A DNA stretch of 64,000 nt from Enterococcaceae bacterium OF42-14pH9A (GTDB lineage Bacteria; Bacillota; Bacilli; Lactobacillales; Enterococcaceae): assembly GCA_027692465.1 (NCBI GenBank), contig JAQEYU010000001.1:1497338-1561337 (forward strand). The letters are read 5' to 3'. The position numbers were made by a program, and so were the translations under genes. Below the pieces are notes generated by a model. The model had not been told where the DNA came from and did no database searches. It was given only the letters and a program-made list of their open reading frames with translations. Below are positions 16,030 through 26,235 of this stretch, piece after piece; position 1 is the first letter of the stretch; each line of letters starts with the position of its first letter.

Positions 16030-17706
16030 ATGAAACACGCTTTGTTGACAGAAGTCGCACAGGCCGCACAGGAATATCTCGCTAACCCGGTGGTAGAAGC
16101 ACTGCCTTATGAAGGTTATGAAGCCTACTTGCAGAGGGGAAATCGGATCGCTTTCGAGCAGCATTATTTTGCCCGGCGGCGGCAGTTGGCGGTGCTGGCA
16201 TTGGCTGTTCTTGATGAGCCAGCCCCCCAAAAAATAAAGCTGTTGGAACAAGTGCTGTGGGAAGTCTGTAATGAATATACCTGGGCGCTGCCTGCTCATC
16301 TGCCGATCGTGGCAGGCACTTTTGCACCGGACAGCCGTACGTGTCTGGATCTGTTTGCGGCGGAGACTGGCGGCACCTTGGCAGAAATCTTGGAGCTGCT
16401 GGGTCCGCAACTTTCACCCTTTTTGAAGGAGCGGATGTATCAGGAGATCGAGAGCCGGATCCTTACCAGCTTTGAGTCCCGACCTTGGGATTGGGAGCAC
16501 AAGGAAAACAATTGGAGTTCCGTGATTGGCGGTGCCGTCGGACTGACAGTGTTGGCGCTCCTGCCTAAAGGATCACAGCGGCAACTGCAGCTGGTGGAAC
16601 GCTTGGATACGGCAATGCAGAGCTACCTGCGGGGGTTCGGAGACGATGGGGCCTGCGAAGAAGGTGTCGGCTATTGGGGCTACGGCTTCGGTTACTTTGT
16701 CTATTATGCGGACAAATTGGAGCAGACGCTTGGGGACCGTCGTTATCTGGAATTGGAAAAGGTGAAGAAGATTGCGGCTTTTCCTTATTATGCCATGATC
16801 AATGAAGAAGAATATGTCCCTTTTTCCGATTATTCCCAGTCGCAACTGCCCAGCGGCTTGGTCAGCTGGTGCCACGAGGTGATGGGGGTATCGATCCCGA
16901 CGTTACCGGGAATCAGTCCGCTGGAATTTGATCATTGCTACCGTTTTGCTCACCTGCTGCGCAATCTGGAGTGGACAACGGCTGCCGTGACCCAGCAGCA
17001 TGAAGAAGCGGTCAGCCACTTTTTTGACCATGCTCAATGGCTGACGGTGCGAGACCCGCAACAGAGCTTTTACTTTGCGGCCAAGGGTGGCACCAACGTG
17101 GAAAGCCACAACCATCTGGATGTCGGCCACTTCATCATCGGGACCACAGCGGAGTTGTTTTTGACGGACCTCGGTGCCGGGGAATACACGCGGGATTATT
17201 TCGATGACGCCCTCCGCTATGATTTTTTTGTTAATAACAGTGACAGTCACCACCTGCCGAAAATCAACGGGGCAAGCCAATTGCCGGGACCGGCCGGAGC
17301 GAAAGTGCTGGCTGTTTCAACGGCAGAAGATCTGAGTGCCCTCACTTTGGATTTGACTGATACTTATGGTGAGGCGGCACGTCTGACCGGATTTCAAAGG
17401 CAATGGCAGGTGAATGCCGCCAAAAAAGAAGTACTGTTGACGGACAGCTTTGCTTTTGCCAGTGGTGAAAACAAGGTGGAAGAGCGCTTTGTCACGACGA
17501 TCCTGCCACAGGTGGCAAATGATCAGGTCCTGCTGACCTCAAAGACGGGAGCGACTTGTTGTCTGGCGCTTGCTACCGCGGCCATTAAGGTGGAAACGGT
17601 GACTTATCCGGACCATAACGGCGCAAGCGCGACAGCCTATGTGGTGAAGGCGGCCTACAGTGTGAATACGAAGGCAGACATCAAAATAAAAATCGTGATC
17701 GAGTGA
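16030..17706 (+). CDS. Heparinase II/III family protein (intracellular oligosaccharide lyase)
   Basis: A 558-residue protein. An N-terminal alpha/alpha-toroid (about 30-340, with WDWEHKENNW and GACEEGVGYWGYGFGYF) is joined to a C-terminal beta-sandwich whose GGTNVESHNHLDVGHF segment near residue 360 is the hallmark His/Asp-containing motif of heparinase II/III-type lyases. These enzymes cleave uronic-acid glycans by beta-elimination, giving 4,5-unsaturated sugars. With no signal peptide it probably trims imported oligosaccharides. The unsaturated product suits the GH88 hydrolase in the same locus. I chose ATG at 16030 over TTG at 15982 because AAAAGGGGG precedes it. The exact substrate (heparin/heparan, chondroitin or hyaluronan) cannot be read. 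Confidence 0.9.
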   Translation: MKHALLTEVAQAAQEYLANPVVEALPYEGYEAYLQRGNRIAFEQHYFARRRQLAVLALAVLDEPAPQKIKLLEQVLWEVCNEYTWALPAHLPIVAGTFAPDSRTCLDLFAAETGGTLAEILELLGPQLSPFLKERMYQEIESRILTSFESRPWDWEHKENNWSSVIGGAVGLTVLALLPKGSQRQLQLVERLDTAMQSYLRGFGDDGACEEGVGYWGYGFGYFVYYADKLEQTLGDRRYLELEKVKKIAAFPYYAMINEEEYVPFSDYSQSQLPSGLVSWCHEVMGVSIPTLPGISPLEFDHCYRFAHLLRNLEWTTAAVTQQHEEAVSHFFDHAQWLTVRDPQQSFYFAAKGGTNVESHNHLDVGHFIIGTTAELFLTDLGAGEYTRDYFDDALRYDFFVNNSDSHHLPKINGASQLPGPAGAKVLAVSTAEDLSALTLDLTDTYGEAARLTGFQRQWQVNAAKKEVLLTDSFAFASGENKVEERFVTTILPQVANDQVLLTSKTGATCCLALATAAIKVETVTYPDHNGASATAYVVKAAYSVNTKADIKIKIVIE

Positions 17707-17829
17707 GTCAAAGCTGCTCCGATTGTCAGAATAAAAATAACCGATCATAGTAGAAAAGGGTGCTGTAGCCAGAAGCTCCCTGACAAAACAGTGATGCTCT
17801 CGGGTCAGCTTTGTGAGAGCACAAAAGTA

Positions 17830-17873
17830 AAAATCCGCTTGCAGCACCTTTTTAGGGGCAGTAAGCGGATTTT
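17830..17873. terminator. Bidirectional terminator between lyase operon and lacI
   Basis: AAAATCCGCTT and AAGCGGATTTT enclose a 22-nt loop between convergent genes, with T-rich tails both ways. Confidence 0.75.
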
Positions 17874-17876
17874 CGT

Positions 17877-19080
<1,204 letters not shown>

Positions 19081-19117
19081 AATAATCAAGAAAGCGTTTT
19101 AGAAAAAAGGTGACGTC

Positions 19118-19516
19118 ATGAAGAAACGATTTCAGAGATGGATTATTGTTTTGATGATTGCTTTATTAGCGGGATGTTCTTCTGTAAATTCCGGAATTTC
19201 GCAACAAGAAGAAGATTTTACTAAAAACAGCAAAGTGAATCTGAAGGAAAGAGCGGTTTTTTATTCGGAAGAAGCTTTGGTAAAAGATGAGATTCCGTTG
19301 AACAGCTATATTCGCTGTACGGGAAAAATCATGCAAAAAGACCGTGAAGGAACTGTCCTTGAAAAAGGTGACCGCTTTATTTTGAAAATCGGGGACACCA
19401 AAATTCAAGTCTTCAATGAACAGACCGAAGCTTTTGCGGTAGGCGACTATGTAAACGTATACGGTGAATATTACGGCTTCCTTAAAGGTGAACTGATCGA
19501 AGGCGCTGAACAGTAA
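19118..19516 (+). CDS. OB-fold-like lipoprotein
   Basis: A 132-residue protein with a lipoprotein signal peptide: basic MKKRFQRW, a hydrophobic core, and the lipobox LLAGC with acylated Cys20. The mature part (about 65-130: IRCTGKIMQKDREG, GDRFILKIGDTKIQVF, GDYVNVYGEYYG) looks like a small OB-fold of the tRNA_anti-like type. It is first in the GH88/ABC importer operon behind the LacI operators. A surface OB-fold protein in a glycan-import operon may help bind or present polyanionic sugars, but no member with that role is known to me. ATG at 19118 with AAAAAGGTGAC. Confidence 0.78.
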   Translation: MKKRFQRWIIVLMIALLAGCSSVNSGISQQEEDFTKNSKVNLKERAVFYSEEALVKDEIPLNSYIRCTGKIMQKDREGTVLEKGDRFILKIGDTKIQVFNEQTEAFAVGDYVNVYGEYYGFLKGELIEGAEQ

Positions 19517-19577
19517 CAGTAAGTAAAAAAATATCATTGAAAAGATGGTCGTTGATCGTCGAAGGGGAGAAAGACAT

Positions 19578-20729
19578 ATGGAAAAGCACGCGACGCCTTT
19601 CAAGTTGGAATGGCTGCCATCAGAACTTGATTTTGTTTTGAGAAAAATTCGGGAAAATCAAAAGGATTTTGAAGATCTGGTACCGCCGGCGGCATCTGAA
19701 AATCTGGTTTATGTACCAGAGGCAAACACTGATTGGACAGCCAGCTTTTGGGTAGGAATGCTGTTTTTGGCAAAGGAATATACCGGTGGAAAGGATTTTG
19801 ACGAGACAATCTCTCACCAGATGGCGGCCTTCAAGTATCGACTGGATCATGAAATCGCATTGGAAACCCATGATATCGGATTCTTGTATGTATTGTCTGC
19901 GATTGCCGATTATCAGGTGAACCATAATGAAGCCTCAAAAGAGCTGGCTATTAAAGCGGCAGATCTTTTGATGAAGCGTTACTCACCAAAAGCCGGCATA
20001 ATCCAAGCCTGGGGCGATCTCAATGACCCGGAACAGCAGGGGCGGATGATTATCGATTGCCTGATGAATCTGCCGCTTTTGTACTTCGCCAGTGAGATGA
20101 CCGGTGATGACACTTACCGTAATGCAGCTTACACCCATGCGAAACAGACGCAGAAATATATTGTACGGGAAAACTTTACTACCTATCATACGTATTATTT
20201 TGATATAGCTACAGGAGCTGCCAAGTACGGCCGTACGCAACAGGGGTTTTCAGATGATTCCTGCTGGGCGCGGGGGCAGGCGTGGGGGATTTACGGATTT
20301 ACGTTGAGCTGGCTGCATACCGGGGATCGCAGTTTTCTGGATACAGCCTGTCATCTGGCAGATTATTTCATCGATCATCTGCCGGAAGATCACGTGGTCT
20401 ATTGGGACTTAATCTTTGGCGACGGCAGCGGCGAGGAGCGGGACAGCTCAGCAGCAGCAATCGCAGCCAGCGGATTATTGGAACTGTCACGGCAGCTGCC
20501 GCTTTCTGATCCAAAGCACGAGACCTATGAAACAGCGGCGTTGACGATGATGACAGCTCTCAAAGACAGCTACACAACCAAAAAGCATCCGGAATCAAAT
20601 GGTGTACTGGTTGAGGGTGTCTATGACAAAAAATCTGATAAGGGTGTCAACGAATGTATGATTTGGGGCGACTATTATTACATGGAAGCGTTGGTACGCC
20701 TGGCGATCTCATGGTACAGCTATTGGTAA
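19578..20729 (+). CDS. Unsaturated glucuronyl hydrolase (glycoside hydrolase family 88)
   Basis: A 383-residue cytoplasmic GH88 enzyme. It hydrates the 4,5-double bond of an unsaturated uronic acid at the non-reducing end of lyase products, releasing the uronate and the partner sugar. Asp99 (in ETHDIGF) and Asp160 (in RMIIDCLMNLPLL) correspond to the two essential aspartates known from Bacillus UGL (Asp88/Asp149), and the WARGQAWGIYG substrate loop is present. ATG at 19578 has GGGGAGAAAG. Upstream is the OB-fold lipoprotein, downstream the ABC importer. Together they imply import of unsaturated disaccharides followed by cleavage inside the cell. Confidence 0.95.
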   Translation: MEKHATPFKLEWLPSELDFVLRKIRENQKDFEDLVPPAASENLVYVPEANTDWTASFWVGMLFLAKEYTGGKDFDETISHQMAAFKYRLDHEIALETHDIGFLYVLSAIADYQVNHNEASKELAIKAADLLMKRYSPKAGIIQAWGDLNDPEQQGRMIIDCLMNLPLLYFASEMTGDDTYRNAAYTHAKQTQKYIVRENFTTYHTYYFDIATGAAKYGRTQQGFSDDSCWARGQAWGIYGFTLSWLHTGDRSFLDTACHLADYFIDHLPEDHVVYWDLIFGDGSGEERDSSAAAIAASGLLELSRQLPLSDPKHETYETAALTMMTALKDSYTTKKHPESNGVLVEGVYDKKSDKGVNECMIWGDYYYMEALVRLAISWYSYW

Positions 20730-20793
20730 GCAACTAACGGCATTCGGGAGCAAGATCCCATTGTAATCAATAAAAGATACGGAGGAAAAACAA

Positions 20794-22065
20794 ATGAAGA
20801 TGTGGAAAAAAGGTTTGACCGCAGCGGCGTTACTGGCGATGGCAGTGACCATGGGGGCATGCGGCGGAAATGACGACGCAAAAGACAGCGGTAAAGGCGG
20901 TTCTGACTCCAAAGAAGTGACCATCACGACTTGGAACTATGAAACAACGCCGGAATTCAAAGCGTTGTTCGATGCTTTCAAAGAAAAAACCGGTATCACG
21001 GTAAAACAAGTCGATATCGCAGCTGACGACTATGATACAAAAGTTACTACCATGCTGTCCGGTGGCGACCAGACTGATATTTTGACCATGAAAAATCTGC
21101 TCTCATACTCTAACTATGCGTTGAAAGATCAGTTGGTAGATTTGACAGATCATATCAAAGACATCGATACTTCGGCAGCTGAAGATACTTACAAAATGTA
21201 TGATATCGACGGCAAAACGTATGCACAACCATACCGGACTGACTTCTGGGTACTGTACTATAACAAAAAAATGTTGGAAGAAGCTGGAATCACTGACGTT
21301 TCTAACATGACTTGGGACGAATACGAAGAAGCAGCTAAGAAAATCTCAAAAAAAGACGGCGAAGTATTTGGTGCTTACCAACATACTTGGCGCTCTACAA
21401 TTCAAGCATTGGCAGCAGCTCAAAATGATGCCAACTTGATTGATCCAAAATACGATTTCATGGAAGATTACTATGACCGTGCGCTTCGGATGCAAGAAGA
21501 CAAATCGCAAATGGACTTTGGTACTGCGAAATCTACTAAAGTAACATACGCTTCTCAATTTGAAGGCTCTAAAGCTGGTATGATGTACATGGGTACTTGG
21601 TACATGGCTGGTGTCTTGAATCAGAAGAAAGCCGGCGCAACAGATATTGATTGGGCAATCGCCCCAATTCCTCAAAAAGAAAAAGGCGGCGAAATCACGA
21701 CATTTGGTTCACCAACAGCCTTTGCCATCAACAAAAATGCGAAAAACTCAGATGGTGCACAACAATTCTTGGACTTCGCATCCAGCGAAGAAGGCGCTAA
21801 AATTTTGGCTGGCGTTGGTGTAGTACCATCATTCCGTAACGATGCAGTAAACGATATCTACTTCGGTCTTGAAGGAATGCCAAACGACGATATTTCTAAA
21901 AAAGCATTTGAACCAGACAGCATCAAACTGGAATTCCCAGTTGATGAAAAAGGTCCAGCTATCGACAAGATTTTGCAAGAAGAACATGACCTGATCATGG
22001 TTGGCGACAGCAAACCAGCGGATGGTATTAAAGAGATGGAATCTCGCGTTAAAGCGGAAGAGTAA
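20794..22065 (+). CDS. ABC sugar importer, solute-binding lipoprotein
   Basis: A 423-residue family-1 extracellular binding protein. The signal peptide ends at lipobox MGAC (Cys23), followed by a low-complexity GGNDDAKDSGKGG linker and the two-lobed binding fold (TTWNYETTPEFKALFDAF, GGDQTDILTMKN, YRTDFWVLYYNKKMLEEAG). It would capture an oligosaccharide outside and deliver it to the two permeases downstream. ATG at 20794 with GGAGG. A stable hairpin just after the stop (22070-22112) probably allows more binding protein than permease to be made. Context points to unsaturated uronic-acid disaccharides. Confidence 0.93.
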   Translation: MKMWKKGLTAAALLAMAVTMGACGGNDDAKDSGKGGSDSKEVTITTWNYETTPEFKALFDAFKEKTGITVKQVDIAADDYDTKVTTMLSGGDQTDILTMKNLLSYSNYALKDQLVDLTDHIKDIDTSAAEDTYKMYDIDGKTYAQPYRTDFWVLYYNKKMLEEAGITDVSNMTWDEYEEAAKKISKKDGEVFGAYQHTWRSTIQALAAAQNDANLIDPKYDFMEDYYDRALRMQEDKSQMDFGTAKSTKVTYASQFEGSKAGMMYMGTWYMAGVLNQKKAGATDIDWAIAPIPQKEKGGEITTFGSPTAFAINKNAKNSDGAQQFLDFASSEEGAKILAGVGVVPSFRNDAVNDIYFGLEGMPNDDISKKAFEPDSIKLEFPVDEKGPAIDKILQEEHDLIMVGDSKPADGIKEMESRVKAEE

Positions 22066-22069
22066 GTCG

Positions 22070-22112
22070 GATCGCGGCTCGGTTTCGACAATTTGAGACC
22101 GGGTCGCTGATC
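22070..22112 (+). other. Intercistronic hairpin after the binding-protein gene
   Basis: GATCGCGGCTCGGT pairs with ACCGGGTCGCTGATC, with no T-run after it. Such stem-loops typically protect upstream mRNA or partly reduce read-through, here between binding protein and permeases. Confidence 0.55.
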
Positions 22113-22197
22113 TTCAATTGGCTCAACAAAGAAGGGAGGGCCTGTTGAGAATATTTCCGAAGAATACAGGGCGGAAATGTTTTGAACAGGATCATGT

Positions 22198-23100
22198 ATG
22201 GAAAAAGTACAGACAAGCAGCAAGGCAAAAAGCTTAAAACGTAAGAATACGCTGACTGCTTATTCGTTTATTGCACCAAACTTTTTCGGTTTTTTCATCT
22301 TCACATTGATTCCGGTAGTCTTTTCACTAGTACTGGCTTTTACGAAATGGGATTCATTTTCTGCACCGGAATTTGTCGGACTCAAGAATTTCACCAAAAT
22401 GTTGAGTGACACGACCTTCCACATCTCATTGAAAAACACTTTTTTATATGCGATTGGAGTGGTTCCGTTAACACTGATCTGCTCACTGGGTTTAGCCATT
22501 TTGCTGAATCAGAAAATCCGGGGAATGAAATTTTTCCGAACTGCCTTTTTCTTCCCTTATGTAACTTCACTGGTAGCAATCGCAGTAGTATGGAATATGC
22601 TGTTTCACCCGACGATGGGACCAATCAACGGCTTTTTACGGCACTTCATCGAAAATCCTCCGGGTTGGACTTCCAGTTCTGATTGGGCACTGTGGGCGAT
22701 TGTCATCGTGTCTGTATGGCGTGGGATGGGTTACTACATGATCTTGTATTTGGCGGGTCTGCAAAGTATTCCCAAAGAATTGTATGAAGCAGCTTCGATG
22801 GATGGTGCCGGCAAATGGAAACAATTTATGAATGTGACGCTCCCGTCATTGCGGCCGACGACGTTCTTCGTAACAATCATGCTGGTAATCAATTGTTTCA
22901 AAGTCTTCGATCTGGTGCAGGTCATGACCGACGGGGGACCCGGACGGGCGACCAACGTGTTAGTCTACCAGATCTATAACGAAGCCTTCAAGAAATTTAA
23001 CTTCGGTTATGCTTCTGCTATTGCGCTGGTGCTGTTCGTGATCGTACTGGGTGTCACAGTAATCCAGTTCAAATGGGAAGGTAAAAATTCAAAAGCGTAA
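22198..23100 (+). CDS. ABC sugar importer, permease 1 (MalF-type)
   Basis: A 300-residue membrane protein with six predicted helices and the cytoplasmic EAA loop, here YEAASMDGAGKWKQF, which docks the ATPase. It starts at ATG 22198 with only a weak AGGA site. It pairs with the permease 11 bp downstream. No ATPase gene lies in the locus, so a shared MsmX/MsmK-type ATPase encoded elsewhere is expected, as is usual for this importer family in Firmicutes. Confidence 0.93.
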   Translation: MEKVQTSSKAKSLKRKNTLTAYSFIAPNFFGFFIFTLIPVVFSLVLAFTKWDSFSAPEFVGLKNFTKMLSDTTFHISLKNTFLYAIGVVPLTLICSLGLAILLNQKIRGMKFFRTAFFFPYVTSLVAIAVVWNMLFHPTMGPINGFLRHFIENPPGWTSSSDWALWAIVIVSVWRGMGYYMILYLAGLQSIPKELYEAASMDGAGKWKQFMNVTLPSLRPTTFFVTIMLVINCFKVFDLVQVMTDGGPGRATNVLVYQIYNEAFKKFNFGYASAIALVLFVIVLGVTVIQFKWEGKNSKA

Positions 23101-23111
23101 GGAGGACTATA

Positions 23112-23966
23112 ATGGAAGCGCGTATTTCAAAACCAAAAACAAAATCCGGTTTCAATGTGGGGAAAGCACTCATTTTTGTCCTGTTGACATTGTTGGCACT
23201 TTTCACCTTGATTCCGTTCTTCTGGATGATCTCATCCTCATTTAAAACAAATAATGATGTATTTACCGTTCCGATTCAATGGATTCCTAAAACTTGGCAC
23301 CCAGAAAACTATAGTGCAATTTGGGATCGGATCCCGTTGATGACATTCTTCAAGAATACAGCTTTCTTGAGTATCGTGATCACATTGATCCAATTATTCA
23401 CCTCCAGTTTTGCTGCTTACGGCTTTTCAAAGATGCAGTTCAAAGGTCGGGATGTTTTGTTCCTGGCTTATATCGGAACGATTGCTGTACCGTGGCAGTC
23501 TTACATGATTCCCCAATTTATCATGATGCGTCAATTGCATCTGAATGACAAACTGCTTTCGCTGGTTCTGCTGCAGGCCTTCAGTGCATTCGGGGTGTTC
23601 CTGATGAAACAGTACTACTCCAGTATCCCGGATTCTCTTTGTGAAAGTGCCCGGATTGATGGGCTTTCCGAGTGGGGCATCTACCGTCGAATCATGCTTC
23701 CATTGACAAAGCCGGCGATCGCTTCATTGACGATCATCACTTTTGTCAATACCTGGAATGACTATATGGGACCATTTATCTACCTTTCATCGACTGAAAA
23801 CAAAACGATCCAGTTGGGTCTGAAAATGTTCGTCGGTCTCTATGACGCCGAATACGCATTGATTATGGCAGCTTCAGTAGTATCGATCCTGCCGGTAGCG
23901 ATTCTCTTCTTGTCGATGCAAAAGTACTTTGTTGAAGGTATTGCCACTTCAGGGATGAAGGAATAA
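23112..23966 (+). CDS. ABC sugar importer, permease 2 (MalG-type)
   Basis: A 284-residue membrane protein with six helices and the EAA loop CESARIDGLSEWGIYRR in the fourth cytoplasmic segment. ATG at 23112 with AAGGAGG, 11 bp after permease 1. It forms the second half of the translocation pore. The ending ATSGMKE is the usual MalG-type C-terminus that contacts the ATPase. Confidence 0.94.
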   Translation: MEARISKPKTKSGFNVGKALIFVLLTLLALFTLIPFFWMISSSFKTNNDVFTVPIQWIPKTWHPENYSAIWDRIPLMTFFKNTAFLSIVITLIQLFTSSFAAYGFSKMQFKGRDVLFLAYIGTIAVPWQSYMIPQFIMMRQLHLNDKLLSLVLLQAFSAFGVFLMKQYYSSIPDSLCESARIDGLSEWGIYRRIMLPLTKPAIASLTIITFVNTWNDYMGPFIYLSSTENKTIQLGLKMFVGLYDAEYALIMAASVVSILPVAILFLSMQKYFVEGIATSGMKE

Positions 23967-23983
23967 ACTTTCTGGAAAGCTTA

Positions 23984-24059
23984 GCAGTTACAAGCAGCAG
24001 CGAGTCCCGGCAGATCTGGAAACAGAAAATCGGGCGGGGGACTCCTCTGCTGCTAAGAG
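23984..24059 (+). other. Large intercistronic hairpin between permease 2 and yesL
   Basis: CTTAGCAG, GCAGCAG and GAGTCCC pair in order with GGGACTC, CTGCTGC and CTGCTAAG. It is followed by AAGAGCTAAAAAA, not T, so it is more likely an RNA-stability or processing element than a terminator. Confidence 0.5.
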
Positions 24060-24145
24060 CTAAAAAATGGTTCAGTTGCTCAGGTAGCGGTGCTGTTAAA
24101 GTTGCTTCAGATTGAGCGACAGATTGAATGAAAGAAGGAAATCAG

Positions 24146-24814
24146 ATGTTTCGCAGACCGAAATTCGAAGACAATATCTACATGAAGATGTTTCGTTGGG
24201 CCTATATTTTATTGTTGGGTAATGTGTGCCTGATGGTGACGGCATTGCCGTTTACCGCTTCGGTGTTACTGTTGGCAATCGATCCGCGAAATCTGCCGGC
24301 CTTCTTTTTATGTGCATTGTTCGCCGGGCCGGTCTTGATGGCGTTGCTGGCACTGTTAAACGAGTTCAAAGAACAAGGCGATGTCGATCCGGTGGCCTTT
24401 TACTTCCGGGCCTACCGCCAGTTTGCTGCACGAGGGCTGCTTTATTGGCTGATTGGCTGGTTTGGAATCTTGGTAGCTGTATCGGATATTCTCTTCTTTG
24501 CTGCGCTGCCCAACGGCCAATGGGTCCTGCCCTTTTTCATCTTGTTGGCAGTAGTAACGACGGCGCTCAGCTTGAACTGCTGGTATTTTCAAGTCCGTAA
24601 TCCGGAGGCGGGGATCAAAGATGTTCTGCGGATCGCCCTGTTCTACACTTTGAAGAAGTGGTATTTCTCATTGTTAAACACGATCTTGTTTGCAGCGATG
24701 GTCGCTTTAATGCTGCTGAAGCCCCAATTTGGCTGGCTGCTGACGCCGGCACTGTTTTTGGGTCTGATCTATCTGAACTGCGGTCTGCTTCACAAACAGC
24801 AGCAGACTTCGTAA
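24146..24814 (+). CDS. YesL family membrane protein (DUF624)
   Basis: A 222-residue protein with about five to six hydrophobic segments in the YesL/DUF624 pattern, with the N-terminal motif MKMFRWAYILLLGNV typical of the family. YesL-like proteins are encoded with ABC importers and hydrolases for pectin- and uronate-containing glycans; their molecular role is not established. I chose ATG at 24146 with AGAAGGA over ATG at 24128. Last gene of the importer operon; a terminator follows within 60 bp. Confidence 0.88.
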   Translation: MFRRPKFEDNIYMKMFRWAYILLLGNVCLMVTALPFTASVLLLAIDPRNLPAFFLCALFAGPVLMALLALLNEFKEQGDVDPVAFYFRAYRQFAARGLLYWLIGWFGILVAVSDILFFAALPNGQWVLPFFILLAVVTTALSLNCWYFQVRNPEAGIKDVLRIALFYTLKKWYFSLLNTILFAAMVALMLLKPQFGWLLTPALFLGLIYLNCGLLHKQQQTS

Positions 24815-24832
24815 ATACTTATTTCCAGAAAA

Positions 24833-24873
24833 GGGGTGCCGGCTTATCAGACAGAATGCCGGTGCTTCTTTTT
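24833..24873 (+). terminator. Terminator of the glycan importer operon
   Basis: GGGGTGCCGGC and GCCGGTGCTTC form a stem with two wobble pairs, followed by TTTTTT. Confidence 0.65.
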
Positions 24874-25053
24874 TCGTGAAAAAAGTTTTGTCATGGAGGT
24901 ATTTCTTGAGCGGTTCTCGAAACAAATAAAGAAAGCGCTTCATAAAAATCTTTTCCTGACCTGAAAAATCGTGTAAACTGGAAATATAACAGGAAATCAG
25001 TCAATTGCTTTGTCACTTTGTCCAGACCCCCACAGAATTGGAGGCCTTTTTGT

Positions 25054-26082
25054 ATGAACTTTTTACGACGTTGGACCATCAGTGATCATCTGTTTTATGC
25101 GTTGAAGATTGGTATCGGCAGTGCTATTTCGATTTATTTAGCCGAGCTGCTGCAGTTGGAATACTCGTCTTCCGCCGGTATCATCACGCTGTTGACCATC
25201 TCGGGGACCAAGACCGAGACTTTCCGCCTGGGGATCAATCGGATCGCCACCTTTTTTGCCACAGTTGCGCTGTGTTGGCTGACGCATCTTTTAGTCGGTC
25301 CGGAATGGATCGGCTACGGTATTGTTATGGTGATTGTCACTTTCTTTTTGAGTATGCGGAACCTTTTGACGACCCTGTCGGTAAATGCAGTCTTTGTCAG
25401 TCATTTTCTCCGCAATCCGGAACAGAAGATCACTTCAGAGCTGATTCTCAATGAGCTGATGCTATTGATGATCGGGTTATTGATCGCAGTTTTGGTCAAT
25501 CATTTCCAAAACTACGAAAGTCAGAAACGCTATTTGGATCAGTCGGCGGCTGTCACAGAAGCCAAGCTGCGCTCGATTTTTATGAAGCTTTCGGAATATT
25601 TGAAAGACCCTCAGGTGAACAATCACGTATGGGAAGAAATCATCCAGCTGGAAAAGGATATTCTGCTTTATACCAAGTCGGCTTTTCAATACCAGCAAAA
25701 CCGGCTGCCGTTGATGGATAATTACTATGTAGATTATTTTGAAATGCGCCTGCAGCAGTGCAGCGTCCTGCATAACCTGCATTACGAAATGAAAAAGATC
25801 CGCGTATTTCAAAGTGATTCACAGGTGGTCGCCCGCTTTTTGGACGATATCATGGATCATCTGCCGGAAATGGATGCACCGGAGAGCCAATTAGCGAAGC
25901 TGGATCAGCTGATCCAACAGATCCAAGAAGAAAACCTGCCCAGCTCGCGGGAAGAATTTTTGAGCAAAGCCCGCTTGTACCATATTTTGATGGATTTGGA
26001 GGAGTTCTTAAAGTTCAAGAAACGCTTTGTTGCCGGTTTGCCCGTCGGCGAGGAACCGCAGCGGCAGCCGCTGCAGTCATAA
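25054..26082 (+). CDS. Aromatic acid exporter family protein (ArAE/FUSC-like)
   Basis: A 342-residue protein. Four to five N-terminal membrane helices (about 10-150) contain KIGIGSAISIYLAELL and SSAGIITLLTISGTKTETF, typical of the ArAE_1 family, and are followed by a helical cytoplasmic domain (about 155-335) matching the family C-terminal domain. The family is linked to export of small organic acids; the substrate is unknown. ATG at 25054 with TTGGAGG. AGAAAGCGCTTCAT upstream resembles a cre site weakly. Single gene with a terminator. Confidence 0.88.
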   Translation: MNFLRRWTISDHLFYALKIGIGSAISIYLAELLQLEYSSSAGIITLLTISGTKTETFRLGINRIATFFATVALCWLTHLLVGPEWIGYGIVMVIVTFFLSMRNLLTTLSVNAVFVSHFLRNPEQKITSELILNELMLLMIGLLIAVLVNHFQNYESQKRYLDQSAAVTEAKLRSIFMKLSEYLKDPQVNNHVWEEIIQLEKDILLYTKSAFQYQQNRLPLMDNYYVDYFEMRLQQCSVLHNLHYEMKKIRVFQSDSQVVARFLDDIMDHLPEMDAPESQLAKLDQLIQQIQEENLPSSREEFLSKARLYHILMDLEEFLKFKKRFVAGLPVGEEPQRQPLQS

Positions 26083-26087
26083 ATGCA

Positions 26088-26137
26088 AAACCAGCCGCAC
26101 CGGATCATCTGGCGATCAGGGGAAGCTGGTTTTTTTG
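26088..26137 (+). terminator. Terminator of the ArAE gene
   Basis: AAACCAGC and GCTGGTTT close the hairpin; eight T follow. Confidence 0.75.
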
Positions 26138-26155
26138 ATTAGAAGAAAATTTGAA

Positions 26156-26196
26156 GGAGTTCCTTAATGCTGAAATTGTCAGGTAAGGACAACTCC
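26156..26196 (-). terminator. Terminator of the 172-aa gene
   Basis: GGAGTT-CCTTA pairs with TAAGG-AACTCC. The minus-strand tail TTCAAATTTTCTTC is T-rich. The convergent ArAE terminator lies just beyond. Confidence 0.5.
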
Positions 26197-26235
26197 GGCA
26201 GCTTCAGGTTTTTTTATCGTGTGGAGGACTGGGTG

